From Edwardsiella tarda ATCC 15947 = NBRC 105688 (GTDB lineage: Bacteria; Pseudomonadota; Gammaproteobacteria; Enterobacterales; Enterobacteriaceae): a DNA stretch of 64,000 bases. Positions within the stretch are counted from its first letter, which is position 1, and each line of letters begins with the position of its first letter. Where the stretch lies: the NCBI RefSeq assembly GCF_003113495.2, contig NZ_CP084506.1:1054001-1118000 (forward strand). Reading direction: 5' to 3'. Below are positions 1 to 9,015 of the stretch, piece after piece. The position numbers and the translations under genes were made by a program. The notes under the pieces are model-generated. The model was not told where the DNA came from and did not search any database. It saw nothing but the letters and a program-made list of their open reading frames with translations.

Positions 1-1
1 G

Positions 2-811
2 CAGGATTACGGCGCCATCAAGGATCTGTTTCGCCCGGGGCATGCCGACTACAGCTATGAGCAGAAATATGGCCTGCGCGACTACCGGGGCGGTGGCCGC
101 TCCTCGGCGCGCGAGACGGCGATGCGTGTGGCCGCCGGCGCCATCGCCAAAAAATACCTCAGCCAGCAGCATGGCATTACCATCCGCGCCTGCCTATCGC
201 GCATGGGGGCGATCGCCTGCCAGCAGTATGACTGGGAGCAGGTTGAGCACAATCCCTTCTTCTGTCCCGATGTGCAACAACTGGCGGCGCTGGATGCGTT
301 GATGCGTGATCTGAAGAAAAGCGGCGATTCGATCGGCGCCGAAGTGATGGTGATGGCGACGGGCGTGCCGCCTGGATTGGGCGAGCCGGTGTTCGATCGC
401 CTGGATGCCGATCTGGCTCATGCGTTGATGAGCATTAACGCGGTGAAAGGGGTGGAGATCGGTGACGGTTTCGCGGTGGTGGCGCAACGCGGCAGCGAGC
501 ATCGCGACGAGATCACGCCGGCGGGTTTCTTGAGCAACCATGCCGGTGGCATCTTGGGTGGGATCAGTAGCGGTCAGCCGCTGTTGGCTCGTCTGGCGCT
601 GAAGCCAACCTCAAGCATTATGGTGCCGGGGCAAACCATCACGCGTGAAGGGGAGGCGACGACCATGGTGACGCGTGGTCGCCACGATCCCTGTGTCGGG
701 ATCCGTGCGGTGCCGATCGCCGAGGCGATGATGGCCCTGGTGCTGATGGATCACCTGTTGCGCCAGCGGGCGCAGTGTGCGGATGTGGTCTGCACGGTAC
801 CGCGTTGGTAA
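2..811 (+). CDS. aroC: chorismate synthase, 5'-truncated by window start
   Basis: Last enzyme of the shikimate pathway; converts 5-enolpyruvylshikimate-3-phosphate to chorismate using reduced FMN in the cytoplasm. The reading frame is open from base 2 and gives 269 residues, about the C-terminal three quarters of the 361-residue E. coli enzyme. The conserved [14 protein letters not shown] segment (its His would be His106 in E. coli numbering) and the [13 protein letters not shown] segment are near the visible start. The stop TAA at 809-811 lies 13 bases before the mepA start, so the two genes are probably co-transcribed, as in E. coli. The start codon and about 92 residues are outside the window. 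Confidence 0.97.
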   Translation, partial: QDYGAIKDLFRPGHADYSYEQKYGLRDYRGGGRSSARETAMRVAAGAIAKKYLSQQHGITIRACLSRMGAIACQQYDWEQVEHNPFFCPDVQQLAALDALMRDLKKSGDSIGAEVMVMATGVPPGLGEPVFDRLDADLAHALMSINAVKGVEIGDGFAVVAQRGSEHRDEITPAGFLSNHAGGILGGISSGQPLLARLALKPTSSIMVPGQTITREGEATTMVTRGRHDPCVGIRAVPIAEAMMALVLMDHLLRQRAQCADVVCTVPRW

Positions 812-824
812 AGGAGTGCGGACG

Positions 825-1646
825 ATGAGATGTGGCTGGGGATTATTACTGGCGCTCTGCGTCTGGCCGGTATGCGCCCAGACGCCTTGGCAGCGCATCA
901 CTCAACCGGTGGCGGGGCCCGCTCAGGCCATCGGCAGTTATGCTAACGGCTGTATCATCGGCGCCCAGGCGTTGCCGTTGGCCTCGCCGGATTACCAGGT
1001 GATGCGTAGCCAACAGCGGCGTTACTTCGGCCATCCGACGTTGCTGGCGTTTATCGAGCGCTTGAGCGAGCAGGCCAAGGTGCAACATCTGGGTACCGTG
1101 CTGATCGGCGACATGGCGATGCCGGCAGGTGGGCGCTTCAACGGCGGTCATGCCAGCCATCAGTCGGGGCTAGATGTGGATATTTGGCTGCAACTGCCTC
1201 AGCAGCGCTGGAGTCAACAACAGTTACGCCAGCCGGTGCCGCAGGATCTGGTGGCGGTCGGCGGGGAGCGGGTGATCCCCTCGCGCTGGTCGCCCAAGAT
1301 TGGTGAGCTGATTAAGCTGGCCGCCGAGGATGCGCAGGTGTCACGCATCTTCGTCAATCCGGCGATCAAGCGCCAACTTTGCGACACGGCGGGCGACGAT
1401 CGCCAGTGGCTGCATAAGGTGCGTCCCTGGTTCGCCCATCGGGCGCATATGCATGTGCGGTTGAATTGTCCACCGGGCAGTACGACCTGTGAGGCGCAGG
1501 TGCCACCCCCGCCGGGTGATGGCTGCGGCGCAGAGCTAGCTAGCTGGTTCTTGCCGCCGTCGGCGCCCAGCGCACCGGCTAAACCGCGCACCCCACCGCC
1601 GTTGCCGCCGGCGTGTCAGGCGTTACTGGCACAATTGCACGACTAA
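825..1646 (+). CDS. mepA: penicillin-insensitive murein endopeptidase MepA
   Basis: Periplasmic zinc peptidase (family M74) that cuts D-Ala-mDAP and mDAP-mDAP cross-links in peptidoglycan. It has 273 residues; E. coli MepA has 274. An N-terminal signal peptide ends near [11 protein letters not shown]. The metal-site motifs are visible: [13 protein letters not shown] at about residues 107-119 and HMHV near residue 209. Several cysteines fit the disulfides of the family. The start at 825 is chosen over the in-frame ATG at 777 because AAGGAG at 811-816 is well spaced for it and the signal peptide then begins properly. The C-terminus is proline-rich. It lies between aroC and yfcA as in E. coli. 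Confidence 0.95.
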   Translation: MRCGWGLLLALCVWPVCAQTPWQRITQPVAGPAQAIGSYANGCIIGAQALPLASPDYQVMRSQQRRYFGHPTLLAFIERLSEQAKVQHLGTVLIGDMAMPAGGRFNGGHASHQSGLDVDIWLQLPQQRWSQQQLRQPVPQDLVAVGGERVIPSRWSPKIGELIKLAAEDAQVSRIFVNPAIKRQLCDTAGDDRQWLHKVRPWFAHRAHMHVRLNCPPGSTTCEAQVPPPPGDGCGAELASWFLPPSAPSAPAKPRTPPPLPPACQALLAQLHD

Positions 1647-1955
1647 GCATACGGCATCGCCACGTCGGCCTGATGAGCCGGCGTGCGCAGGTTACTGCGC
1701 GCGCTAAGCCGCGGCGCGACGTGATGCCAGCCTGTTTCCGCCTCAGATCCTCCTCGGCGACAGCCGCATAGCGCCGCTAGCCAGCGGCGGACACGGCGAC
1801 ATGATAAAAGTCAGTTACGTCGTATAAATAGTTTGTCATGATAACGCGCTAATTAGCGGTCTAAATCACATAACGCTGCATATGATTTTTATGCCTGATA
1901 ATGCCGGTGTGATACAGGACAGACACAACACGATGTGACGGTTTAGGCAAGGATT
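1647..1955. other. intergenic region mepA-yfcA
   Basis: These 309 bases hold no convincing gene. The first half is GC-rich. The second half (about 1800-1950) is clearly AT-richer and is the likely place of a yfcA promoter, but I could not assign firm -35 and -10 boxes. AAGGA just before 1956 is the yfcA ribosome-binding site. Confidence 0.5.
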
Positions 1956-2756
1956 ATGGAAACATTGTTGCTTTCCCCCGAGTTGATCGGGATTCTGTTT
2001 TGCGTGGCGTTATTCGCCGGTTTTATCGATGCCATCGCCGGCGGCGGTGGCCTGCTGACGGTGCCGGCATTATTGGCCGCCGGCCTGCCGCCGGCACAGG
2101 CGCTGGCCACCAATAAGTTGCAGTCGGTGGGAGGATCCTTTTCCGCCAGTCTCTATTTTGTGCGCCGTCGGGTGGTGAATCTGGCCCAGCAGAAGTGGGT
2201 CATCTTACTGACCTTTCTGGCCTCCGCCATCGGTACCGTGCTGGTGCAATGCCTCCAGGCCGATATTCTGCGCCAGTTGTTACCCTACTTAGTTATCTGC
2301 GTCGGTATTTACTTCCTGTTGACCCCGTCGTTGGGTGCAAGCGAGGGGATACCGCGTATCGGGATAGCGCTATTCGCTGTCGTCGGGGGGGCTTGCGTCG
2401 GCTTTTATGATGGCTTCTTCGGCCCCGGGGCGGGGTCATTCTACGCCCTGGCCTATGTGATGCTGCTTGGTTTGACCCTCCCCAAGGCGACGGCGCACGC
2501 CAAGGTCCTTAATTTCACCTCCAATGCGGCCTCGCTCCTGTTCTTTATCCTCGGCGGGAATGTCGTCTGGGTTGTCGGATTATTGATGCTGGTGGGGCAG
2601 GTGATCGGCGCGCGCTTCGGCGCACGGATGGTGCTCACCAAGGGGCAGAAGCTGATCCGACCGATGATCGTGACGATGTCGCTGATCATGAGCGCGAAGT
2701 TGCTGTTTGACAATCATGGCGATGAAATCCTGACCTGGCTGCGGCAATGGGGGTAA
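1956..2756 (+). CDS. yfcA: TSUP-family inner-membrane transporter YfcA
   Basis: Predicted inner-membrane permease of the TSUP (TauE/SafE, DUF81) family, whose members move sulfonates, sulfite or related organic anions; the substrate of YfcA is not established. It has 266 residues, close to the E. coli protein (269). The sequence is mostly hydrophobic with about eight membrane segments. The two family half-repeats show as AGFIDAIAGGGGLLTVPALL near residue 21 and GFYDGFFGPGAGSF near residue 149. The start ATG follows AAGGA by a normal distance. It is placed between mepA and epmC, the conserved enterobacterial order. Confidence 0.93.
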   Translation: METLLLSPELIGILFCVALFAGFIDAIAGGGGLLTVPALLAAGLPPAQALATNKLQSVGGSFSASLYFVRRRVVNLAQQKWVILLTFLASAIGTVLVQCLQADILRQLLPYLVICVGIYFLLTPSLGASEGIPRIGIALFAVVGGACVGFYDGFFGPGAGSFYALAYVMLLGLTLPKATAHAKVLNFTSNAASLLFFILGGNVVWVVGLLMLVGQVIGARFGARMVLTKGQKLIRPMIVTMSLIMSAKLLFDNHGDEILTWLRQWG

Positions 2757-2843
2757 CGGGTGCAAGCCGCTGCCGCCTGTGCGACAATCGCCGCGCACGG
2801 CACGGCGCCGTCCCTTACTTCTTTATGAGAGTCGTAGATATCC

Positions 2844-3392
2844 ATGTCTGTAACCCATCATTATCAGCAGTTAATCGATCTGTTCGCGCAGACCTTCGGT
2901 CAGGAGTATCAGACTCGCCTGGTGGCCGGCGAGGAGGAACCCATCTACCTGCCCGCCGATGAGACGGATGCGCAGCACCGAATCATCTTCGCCCATGGCT
3001 ATTATGCCAGCGCCCTGCATGAGATCTCCCACTGGTGTATCGCCGGTGAGGCACGACGTCGTCTGGAGGACTACGGCTACTGGTACTGCCCCGACGGACG
3101 CGATGCTGCGACGCAGGCGCAGTTCGAAGTGGTCGAGGTGAAACCGCAGGCGTTGGACTGGCTGTTCTGCGTTGCGGCCGGTTACCCTTTCAACGTGAGT
3201 TGCGATAATCTGGAGGGGAATTTTGATCCCGATAGGATCGCCTTTCAGCGTCGGGTTCGTGAGCAAGTCTTGGTCTACCTGGCGCAGGGGATCCCGCCGC
3301 GTGCGGCGCGCTTTGTCCAGGCGTTACAATCGTTTTACAATACCCCAGCGCTGAGTCCGGACGCCTTCCCTTACCCGGAAGCGTTGCAGTGA
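2844..3392 (+). CDS. epmC: elongation factor P hydroxylase EpmC
   Basis: Cytoplasmic enzyme that hydroxylates the beta-lysyl-lysine on translation factor EF-P, the last step of that modification after EpmB and EpmA. Its 182 residues equal the E. coli protein (formerly YfcM) in length. The very conserved stretch [20 protein letters not shown], the YWYCPDGRD segment and the [19 protein letters not shown] segment are all present. The HEISHW histidines are the likely metal ligands (inference from the family). It is followed 38 bases later by yfcL and probably shares its transcript. Confidence 0.95.
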   Translation: MSVTHHYQQLIDLFAQTFGQEYQTRLVAGEEEPIYLPADETDAQHRIIFAHGYYASALHEISHWCIAGEARRRLEDYGYWYCPDGRDAATQAQFEVVEVKPQALDWLFCVAAGYPFNVSCDNLEGNFDPDRIAFQRRVREQVLVYLAQGIPPRAARFVQALQSFYNTPALSPDAFPYPEALQ

Positions 3393-3430
3393 CGGCGGGC
3401 GTAATCGATCCCCCAATCCAAGGAAACGCA

Positions 3431-3703
3431 ATGATTGCAGAGTTTGAATGCCGTATTCTGGCACTGATCGACGAGATGGTTGAACATGCCAGCGACGATG
3501 ACCTGTTTGCCGGCGGCTACCTGCGCGGCCATCTGACCCTGGCGGTGGCGGAGGTGGAGCCTTTACCGCAGGCGACGCCAGCCCAGCTGGACGCGGCGGT
3601 GCGCGCCAGTTTGGCCCGCGCCATTCATGCCGGTGAACTCTCTCCACCCGATCAGGCGTTGGTATATAACTTGTGGCAAGACCTCTACCAGCGCGCGCAA
3701 TAA
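3431..3703 (+). CDS. yfcL: YfcL family protein of unknown function
   Basis: Small acidic cytoplasmic protein of 90 residues; E. coli YfcL has 92. Its function is not established. The start at 3431 ([21 protein letters not shown]) is preferred over the upstream in-frame ATG at 3389 because CAAGGAAACGCA directly precedes it and it matches the family start. The gene sits between epmC and the convergent mnmC, as in E. coli. No signal peptide or membrane segment is seen. Confidence 0.9.
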   Translation: MIAEFECRILALIDEMVEHASDDDLFAGGYLRGHLTLAVAEVEPLPQATPAQLDAAVRASLARAIHAGELSPPDQALVYNLWQDLYQRAQ

Positions 3704-3715
3704 CGGCAGAGATTG

Positions 3716-3742
3716 AGGCGGGGTGAATGATCTCCCCCGCCT
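3716..3742. terminator. stem-loop between convergent yfcL and mnmC
   Basis: A perfect 8-bp inverted repeat (AGGCGGGG at 3716-3723 pairing with CCCCGCCT at 3735-3742) lies in the 74-base gap between the convergent genes. There is no T-tract on either side, so it may be only a weak or factor-assisted terminator. Confidence 0.4.
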
Positions 3743-3777
3743 GCGTTGCCGTTGGCGCGCGTCAACGCCGTCGCACA

Positions 3778-5877
3778 TCAGTGGTGTACGCGGGTAGCGT
3801 CATCGCTATCGCTGGCTGACGCTGACGCTGACGCTGACGCTGACGCTGACGCGGCGCGGGACTCGCGCTGCTCCTTTCCCTTTAACCACTTACGTACCCA
3901 GAAACGGTTGGGGCTGAGTGCCGCCAGCAGATCCTGCTCCAGCGGCAGCGCCTCATCGTGGATCTGGGCGGCCAGCAGTTCGGCGCACAGCGGCGCGCTG
4001 CACAAACCGCGCGAGCCGAGCGCGGCGAGAATAAACAGATCCGGATGAGTGGGCGCTAATGGCGCCGTCGTGGCGTCGTAGCGCGCGTCGGGGGCGTAAC
4101 AGGCTTGCAGCGCAGGCTGATCCGGTAACGCACCGACTAAGGGAAGATGGTCGCGCACGGCGCAACGCACGCCGACCCGCGCCTCGCCAGCGCTGACATC
4201 GACCTGTTGGGGCCAGCGACTCTGCGCCAGGCAGTCGATCAGCCGTTGGCGATTCTCCTGTTGCTCCTGTGGGCTATAGGCGAGGTCACGGCAGTTTCGT
4301 CGGTAGCTGGCGCCGATACAATGGCTACCGTAGTCCGGGCTACAGGGCGTCAGGTAACCGTCGTAGCATAACACCTGACGTAGCCCCGCCAGTGCCGGCG
4401 CGCTGGGAATATGACTGACCTGGCCACGCACCGGATAGAGCGGCAGTGCACGGCTTTGGCTAAATTGATCCATCTCGGCGCCCGCGGCCAGTACTACGCA
4501 GCCATGCCGCCGTTGCGCGCCGTCGGCCAGTTGTAGCAGCCAACCTTGTGGCTCGCGTTGCAGTTGCGTCACGCGTTGGTTGAAGTGCAAGACGGCGCCC
4601 TGTTGTTCGGCCAATGCCAGCGCCTGGCGGGTCAATTGCCCCGGATCCAGCCAGCCGCCGCGTGGGTAGCTGACGCCGCCTTGGGGTAACGGCAGGGCAC
4701 AGCGCTCACTCAAGGCGGCGGCATCGCCGCCTTGGACTAGCCACGCAGGCCAACCGGCGGCCAGCAGCTGCGTAATCTTGCGTCGGCTGGCGTCATCGTA
4801 ACCCAGTTGACTCACGCCACACCATTGATGGGCGAACGTCATGCCCTGCTCGGCCAGCGCATCATAGCAGCGCCGGGCGTAGGGAAAGGCGCGGGCATAG
4901 AAACGCTCTAAGGCATCGCCACGTCCGTTAAGCAGGGGATAGAGCGCCCCTTGGCGATTACCGGAAGCCCCTTCGCCAGCGCGGGCATCTGCGCAGTACA
5001 GGGTGACGCGGCTACCACGGCGTAATAGCGCCAAGGCGCACAGGGCCGAGGCGATCCCGCCGCCGATCAGGGCCACCTCATCCGGGCGTGTCGCCGCCGG
5101 ACGGGCATACCAGGGCGCGCGGGCGGGAGCGGCGGGGAGCGCCAGGGGGCGACGACCCGCCAGGCACTCACGTTTCTGCCCGAATCCCTTGACCTTGTTG
5201 ACCTCGAAGCCAGCCTGTAACAAACCGCGCCGCACGAAACCGGCGGCGGTAAAGGTGGCGAAGGTGGCGCCGGGACGCGCCAGCCGCAGCATGGTGTCGA
5301 ACAGCGTCTGGGTCCACATATCTGGGTTTTTCGCCGGGGCGAAGCCATCGAGAAACCAGGCATCGATGTGGCCATCTAGCCCATCGGGTAACTGTGGCAA
5401 TAGCGTGTTGATATCGCCGAACCACAGATCCAGGGTGATGTGCGGCGCCGGATGTAGGCGGTGGCAACCGGGCAAGGCATCGGGCCATACAGCGCACAGT
5501 TGTGCGCTGAATTGGGCTAACTCCGGCCAGGCGGCGTGCGCCGCCCGCAGATCGTCGCGTTGCAGCGGATACTTTTCGAAGCTGATGAAGTGCAGGCGGC
5601 GCGGCGCGTGCTCGGGCGCCTCTTGTAGGCAGGCCGCGTGGGCTTGCCACAGGGTGAGGAAGTTGAGTCCGGTACCGAATCCGGTTTCGGCGACGGTAAA
5701 GCTCGCTCGGCCCGGCTCCTGCCAGCGCTGAGGTAGCGCATTGCCCTGTAAGAAGACATGGCGCGTCTCCGCCAGTCCATCCTGATTGGAAAAGTAGACG
5801 TCGTCAAACTGCTGTGAAACAGGGGTACCCTGTTGATTCCAGCTCAGCGATGCACCCTGTATCGATGTATGGTTCAC
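3778..5877 (-). CDS. mnmC: bifunctional tRNA wobble-uridine modification enzyme MnmC
   Basis: Catalyses the last two steps of mnm5(s2)U34 synthesis in tRNA: FAD-dependent removal of the carboxymethyl group, then SAM-dependent methylation. It has 699 residues against 668 in E. coli. The N-terminal methyltransferase domain (about 1-245) contains VAETGFGTGLNFLTLW. The C-terminal oxidoreductase domain begins with the FAD motif VALIGGGIASALCALALL near residue 268. Translation must start at the GTG at 5877: the product then matches the E. coli start (MKHYSIQ versus MNHTSIQ), and the nearby ATG is out of frame. The extra length is partly a C-terminal alanine-serine tail encoded by a six-base tandem repeat. 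Confidence 0.95.
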   Translation of the reverse strand: MNHTSIQGASLSWNQQGTPVSQQFDDVYFSNQDGLAETRHVFLQGNALPQRWQEPGRASFTVAETGFGTGLNFLTLWQAHAACLQEAPEHAPRRLHFISFEKYPLQRDDLRAAHAAWPELAQFSAQLCAVWPDALPGCHRLHPAPHITLDLWFGDINTLLPQLPDGLDGHIDAWFLDGFAPAKNPDMWTQTLFDTMLRLARPGATFATFTAAGFVRRGLLQAGFEVNKVKGFGQKRECLAGRRPLALPAAPARAPWYARPAATRPDEVALIGGGIASALCALALLRRGSRVTLYCADARAGEGASGNRQGALYPLLNGRGDALERFYARAFPYARRCYDALAEQGMTFAHQWCGVSQLGYDDASRRKITQLLAAGWPAWLVQGGDAAALSERCALPLPQGGVSYPRGGWLDPGQLTRQALALAEQQGAVLHFNQRVTQLQREPQGWLLQLADGAQRRHGCVVLAAGAEMDQFSQSRALPLYPVRGQVSHIPSAPALAGLRQVLCYDGYLTPCSPDYGSHCIGASYRRNCRDLAYSPQEQQENRQRLIDCLAQSRWPQQVDVSAGEARVGVRCAVRDHLPLVGALPDQPALQACYAPDARYDATTAPLAPTHPDLFILAALGSRGLCSAPLCAELLAAQIHDEALPLEQDLLAALSPNRFWVRKWLKGKEQRESRAASASASASASASASDSDDATRVHH
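3815..3850. repeat. hexanucleotide tandem repeat in the 3' end of mnmC
   Basis: Six perfect copies of GCTGAC run from 3815 to 3850 on the + strand. On the coding strand they encode alternating Ser-Ala near the MnmC C-terminus. The six-base unit keeps the frame, so slippage would change tail length without switching the gene off. Confidence 0.9.
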
Positions 5878-5963
5878 ATTTTTTTACCGCGAAATCAGCC
5901 AGTGCATGATTTTAACGGTCTGTGGACGGGGCAGCAAATTTCACGCGATCTGGTTTTACCAGC

Positions 5964-5980
5964 GCTGATCGGACTTGCCT
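5964..5980 (+). promoter_or_regulatory. FadR-like operator upstream of fabB
   Basis: The 17-mer GCTGATCGGACTTGCCT resembles the FadR consensus (AACTGGTCNGACCAGTT) and the CTGATCGGACTTG core known from the E. coli fabA and fabB control regions. In E. coli FadR activates fabB here. The site lies 69 bases before the fabB start, just upstream of the FabR-like palindrome. Confidence 0.7.
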
Positions 5981-5982
5981 CG

Positions 5983-5998
5983 GCGTACAGGTGTACGC
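5983..5998 (+). promoter_or_regulatory. FabR-like palindromic operator of fabB
   Basis: GCGTACA-GG-TGTACGC is a perfect 7-bp inverted repeat around two central bases. It matches the FabR-type palindrome found in front of E. coli fabA and fabB, where FabR represses unsaturated fatty acid synthesis. It directly follows the FadR-like site, the same arrangement as in E. coli. Confidence 0.75.
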
Positions 5999-6048
5999 TA
6001 AAGTGCGACTCGTATCCCGAATGACATAATTTTTTCACGAGGTAATGA

Positions 6049-7260
6049 ATGAAACGTGCAGTGATTACTGGCTTGGGTATTGTTTCCAGTATCGGTAACA
6101 ACCAACAGGAGGTGCTGGCGTCTCTGAAAGAAGGGCGTTCGGGGATCACCTTTGCGCCTGAATTGCAGGAAGCCGGTATGCGTAGCCAGGTGTGGGGCAA
6201 CATCAAGTTGGACACCACTGGTCTGATCGACCGCAAGGTGATGCGTTTTATGAGCGATGCATCGATCTATGCTTATCTGTCGATGCAGGAAGCGATCAAA
6301 GATTCTGGCCTGACGGACGAGATGGTTTCCAATAACCGTACCGGTCTGATCGTCGGCTCTGGCGGCGGTTCTCCGCGTAACCAGGTTGCCGGTGCCGATG
6401 GCATGCGTTCTCGCGGTATTCGTGGCGTTGGCCCTTACATGGTCACCAAGGCGATGGCTTCGGGTGTCTCTGCCTGCCTGGCGACGCCGTTTAAGATCCG
6501 TGGTGTTAACTACTCCATCAGCTCCGCTTGCGCCACCTCGGCACACTGTATCGGCAATGCGGTAGAGATGATCCAGCTGGGTAAACAGGACGTGGTCTTC
6601 GCCGGCGGCGGGGAAGAGATGTGCTGGGAGCTGGCGTGTGAGTTTGATGCCATGGGGGCGTTGTCTACCCATTACAACGATGCGCCGGAAAAAGCGTCCC
6701 GTACCTACGACGCCAAGCGTGATGGTTTCGTCATCTCCGGTGGCGGCGGCATCGTGGTCGTGGAGGAGTTGGAGCATGCATTGGCGCGTGGCGCGCACAT
6801 CTATGCCGAGATCGTCGGCTACGGTGCGACCTCTGACGGTTACGACATGGTTGCCCCGTCAGGCGAAGGTGCGGCACGCTGCATGCAGATGGCGATGCAG
6901 GATCTGGATAAGCCGGTTGACTACCTGAACGTACACGGTACCTCCACCATGGTTGGTGACGTGAAAGAGCTGGGTGCCATCCGCGAAGTCTTCGGCGATC
7001 AGACGCCGGCTATCTCCTCAACCAAGGCCATGACGGGCCATGCGTTGGGTGCGGCGGGGGTTCATGAGGCTATCTATACCCTGTTGATGCTGGAGCATGG
7101 CTTTATCGCACCGAGCATCAACATCGAAGAGCTGGATGAGCAGGCTGCCGGGATGAACATCGTCACCGAGATGACCGAGCGTGAGCTGGATGTGGTGATG
7201 TCCAACAGCTTCGGCTTCGGCGGCACCAACGCCACGCTGGTGATGCGTAAGCATAAGTAA
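6049..7260 (+). CDS. fabB: 3-oxoacyl-[acyl-carrier-protein] synthase I (FabB)
   Basis: Condensing enzyme of type II fatty acid synthesis; elongates acyl-ACP with malonyl-ACP and is required for unsaturated fatty acids. It has 403 residues (E. coli 406). The nucleophile is Cys161 in [15 protein letters not shown]; the other catalytic residues are His296 (NVHGTST), Lys326 (SSTKAMTGH) and His331. A glycine-rich C-terminal [13 protein letters not shown] closes the thiolase fold. ACGAGGTA before the ATG is the ribosome-binding site. It diverges from mnmC and is preceded by FadR- and FabR-like sites, so regulation by acyl-CoA and membrane unsaturation is expected. Confidence 0.98.
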   Translation: MKRAVITGLGIVSSIGNNQQEVLASLKEGRSGITFAPELQEAGMRSQVWGNIKLDTTGLIDRKVMRFMSDASIYAYLSMQEAIKDSGLTDEMVSNNRTGLIVGSGGGSPRNQVAGADGMRSRGIRGVGPYMVTKAMASGVSACLATPFKIRGVNYSISSACATSAHCIGNAVEMIQLGKQDVVFAGGGEEMCWELACEFDAMGALSTHYNDAPEKASRTYDAKRDGFVISGGGGIVVVEELEHALARGAHIYAEIVGYGATSDGYDMVAPSGEGAARCMQMAMQDLDKPVDYLNVHGTSTMVGDVKELGAIREVFGDQTPAISSTKAMTGHALGAAGVHEAIYTLLMLEHGFIAPSINIEELDEQAAGMNIVTEMTERELDVVMSNSFGFGGTNATLVMRKHK

Positions 7261-7308
7261 GCGTATCGGCCAAGCCTACCCGCGATGGCGGGTAGCGTAA
7301 TGATATCT

Positions 7309-7350
7309 CCCCCTTGTCGACCGCGTTGTCGGCAAGGGGGTTTTTCTTTT
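7309..7350 (+). terminator. rho-independent terminator of fabB
   Basis: Stem CCCCCTTG (7309-7316) pairs with CAAGGGGG (7333-7340) and is followed by TTTTTCTTTT. It lies 48 bases after the fabB stop. Confidence 0.9.
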
Positions 7351-7559
7351 CAACGCCTCTGCCTCTGCCTCTGCTGTTGTCGCTCTTTTTATGGCTAACC
7401 ACACGGTGAGGGAGTGATCTCAAGGGGAGAATACGGTTTAGCTGTTTACGTCACTTTGTGCGCCAAACCGCGTTTTTTATGCCTGGTATCCGGCGTCGGG
7501 ATCGGTACACTCATAACCACGGCGCGATGACGCCGGCGTCATCACCCAAAGGAAAAACT

Positions 7560-8306
7560 ATGGGACAGCTCAACCATTACGCTATTGCCTATCAACAAAT
7601 CCGGGCGTTGATCCGTTATCCCGAGGCGCTGTATCAGTTTCTCGCGCGCCAGTGTACCCACCATGATCGCGCGTTAGATCTGGGCTGTGGCAGTGGTTTC
7701 TCCAGCGCGCGTTTGCAGACCTATTTTTCCCAGGTCGCGGGTTGCGATCGCGATGAGGCACTGGTCGCGTTGGCACAGCAGAATTACCCGCAGTTGACCT
7801 TCGATGTGGCGAAGGCCGAGCTCTTTACCCCGCCGCAACCGGTCGACTTGTTGACCTGTGCGACCGCCTTCTACTGGATGGATCGGCCATTGATGCTGTC
7901 GCGGATGGCGCAGTTGTTGCAGCCGGGAGGGATCTTCTGCGCCTACCGTTATGAGTTTCCGTTGGTCTACGGGCCGCTGCGTGACGTGGTGGAGTATGAG
8001 CTGGCGACGCGTTGGGCGCCGTTCCGCGATCGGCGTTTAGTGGACTACGATGACACGCTGGAGCTGATGCAGATCCAGCCCAATCTACAACACAGTCAGC
8101 GTCAGCTATTCCCCAATATTTTGACCTTGAGCGTGGCGCAATTGGCGACGTTTTTCCTGTCGACCAGTTATGTAACACGCTATATGGCGGAGCAGGGGGG
8201 CCCGGAGTATGCCAAACGCTTGTTGGCATTGCTCTCCGCCAGCGGGGAGCGCGATGTGCGGGTTAACTTCGACGTGACGGCCTTTATCTGCCGCCTCCGC
8301 CGTTGA
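7560..8306 (+). CDS. class I SAM-dependent methyltransferase, substrate unknown
   Basis: A 248-residue methyltransferase of the UbiE/Methyltransf_11 type. The SAM-binding motif I is ALDLGCGSGFSSARL at residues 38-52, an acidic loop follows (AGCDRDEALV), and the motif VDLLTCATAFYWMD is typical of this superfamily. The substrate cannot be read from the sequence. The start at 7560 is chosen over the in-frame ATG at 7458 because AAAGGAAAA precedes it at good spacing. The gene stands alone on the + strand between fabB and the convergent asr; E. coli has no counterpart at this position, so it belongs to the accessory block. Confidence 0.88.
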   Translation: MGQLNHYAIAYQQIRALIRYPEALYQFLARQCTHHDRALDLGCGSGFSSARLQTYFSQVAGCDRDEALVALAQQNYPQLTFDVAKAELFTPPQPVDLLTCATAFYWMDRPLMLSRMAQLLQPGGIFCAYRYEFPLVYGPLRDVVEYELATRWAPFRDRRLVDYDDTLELMQIQPNLQHSQRQLFPNILTLSVAQLATFFLSTSYVTRYMAEQGGPEYAKRLLALLSASGERDVRVNFDVTAFICRLRR

Positions 8307-8332
8307 GGATCGGCGTGCGACCGAGGTGAGAT

Positions 8333-8366
8333 AAAAAAAGACACCCGAGCCTGATGGTCGGGTGTC
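8333..8366 (-). terminator. rho-independent terminator of asr
   Basis: Stem GACACCCGA (8340-8348) pairs with TCGGGTGTC (8358-8366). A run of seven A at 8333-8339 becomes the U-tract on the - strand, so it ends asr transcription. Confidence 0.9.
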
Positions 8367-8390
8367 GAGGGGGGCATGCTGAGCGCGCGT

Positions 8391-8713
8391 TTAGGCTTTG
8401 GCAGCGGCCTTCTTGTGATGGACTTTCTTGGCGGCCTGGGCTTTCTGAGCTACGGCAGCCTTCTTGTGGTGCACTTTCTTGGCGGCCTGGGCTTTCTGTT
8501 CTACGGCAGCCTTCTTGTGGTGCACTTTCTTGGCGGCCTGGGCTTTCTGCTCTACGGCAGCCTTCTTGTGGTGCACTTTCTTGGCGGCCTGGGCTTTCTG
8601 CTCTACGGCAGCCTTCTTGTGGTGCACTTTCTTGGCGGCCTGGGCTTTCTGTTCTACGGCAGCCTTCTTGTGATGGACTTTCTTGGCGGCCTGGGCTTTC
8701 TGCTCAGTCGTCG
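8391..8713. repeat. 51-bp in-frame tandem repeat array in asr
   Basis: About six copies of a 51-base unit, near-identical in the middle and diverging at both ends, encode the 17-residue Asr repeat. Because the unit is a multiple of three and holds no stop in several frames, long false reading frames also appear on the + strand. Confidence 0.92.
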
Positions 8714-8885
8714 CCTTCTTATGATGCTTCTTGCTGTGATGTTTGACCGCGCCAGCATCCTGAGCGGCTGGGGTGGCGCTGTGTGCGACCGGGGCGGCGG
8801 CCGGGGCGGCAGTCTGTTCGGCAGCGAACGCGGCAGAAGAGAGGCCCATCGCAGCAGCAACAACCAGAGCTAATACTTTATTCAT
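8391..8885 (-). CDS. asr: acid-shock repeat protein Asr
   Basis: Periplasmic, highly basic acid-shock protein thought to protect envelope components at low pH. It has 164 residues: a signal peptide ([21 protein letters not shown]), an alanine- and proline-rich segment to about residue 48, then six tandem copies of a 17-residue unit with core [14 protein letters not shown]. Repeat number varies widely in this family. The start is set by GAGGA eight bases upstream. A RstA-like box lies about 105 bases upstream and a strong terminator follows. In E. coli asr depends on RstBA/PhoBR; the same control is inferred here. It lies beside a DUF4186 gene and the scs operon. Confidence 0.9.
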   Translation of the reverse strand: MNKVLALVVAAAMGLSSAAFAAEQTAAPAAAPVAHSATPAAQDAGAVKHHSKKHHKKATTEQKAQAAKKVHHKKAAVEQKAQAAKKVHHKKAAVEQKAQAAKKVHHKKAAVEQKAQAAKKVHHKKAAVEQKAQAAKKVHHKKAAVAQKAQAAKKVHHKKAAAKA

Positions 8886-8989
8886 TTTGCTATCCTCAAT
8901 ATTCGCTGTTTGATTAGCCCCGCAGTGGAGCCGTTGAGGATATGTTAGGTATTGGCGTTACGATTGTCCGTGTGTGTTTGGTGTCGGTA

Positions 8990-9003
8990 AGTAACCGTAT
9001 GTA
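8990..9003 (-). promoter_or_regulatory. RstA-like box upstream of asr
   Basis: On the - strand the bases read TACATACGGTTACT. This matches the RstA box reported for E. coli asr (TACATNTNGTTACA) except at two positions. A possible -10 (TAACAT, - strand, about 8942-8947) lies downstream. The site fits acid-responsive control of asr but overlaps the 3' side of the DUF4186 gene region only marginally. Confidence 0.55.
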
Positions 9004-9015
9004 CAAACGCTCGAG

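Noticed and set aside
7351..7385. Short GCCTCT direct repeats after the fabB terminator.
   Set aside because: Only about three copies in non-coding sequence; too short to call a functional repeat.
8354..8873. Long + strand open frames across the asr repeats (up to 165 codons).
   Set aside because: They are by-products of the 51-bp repeat, whose length keeps other frames open. They lack a ribosome-binding site and known features, while the - strand frame has a signal peptide and the Asr repeats.
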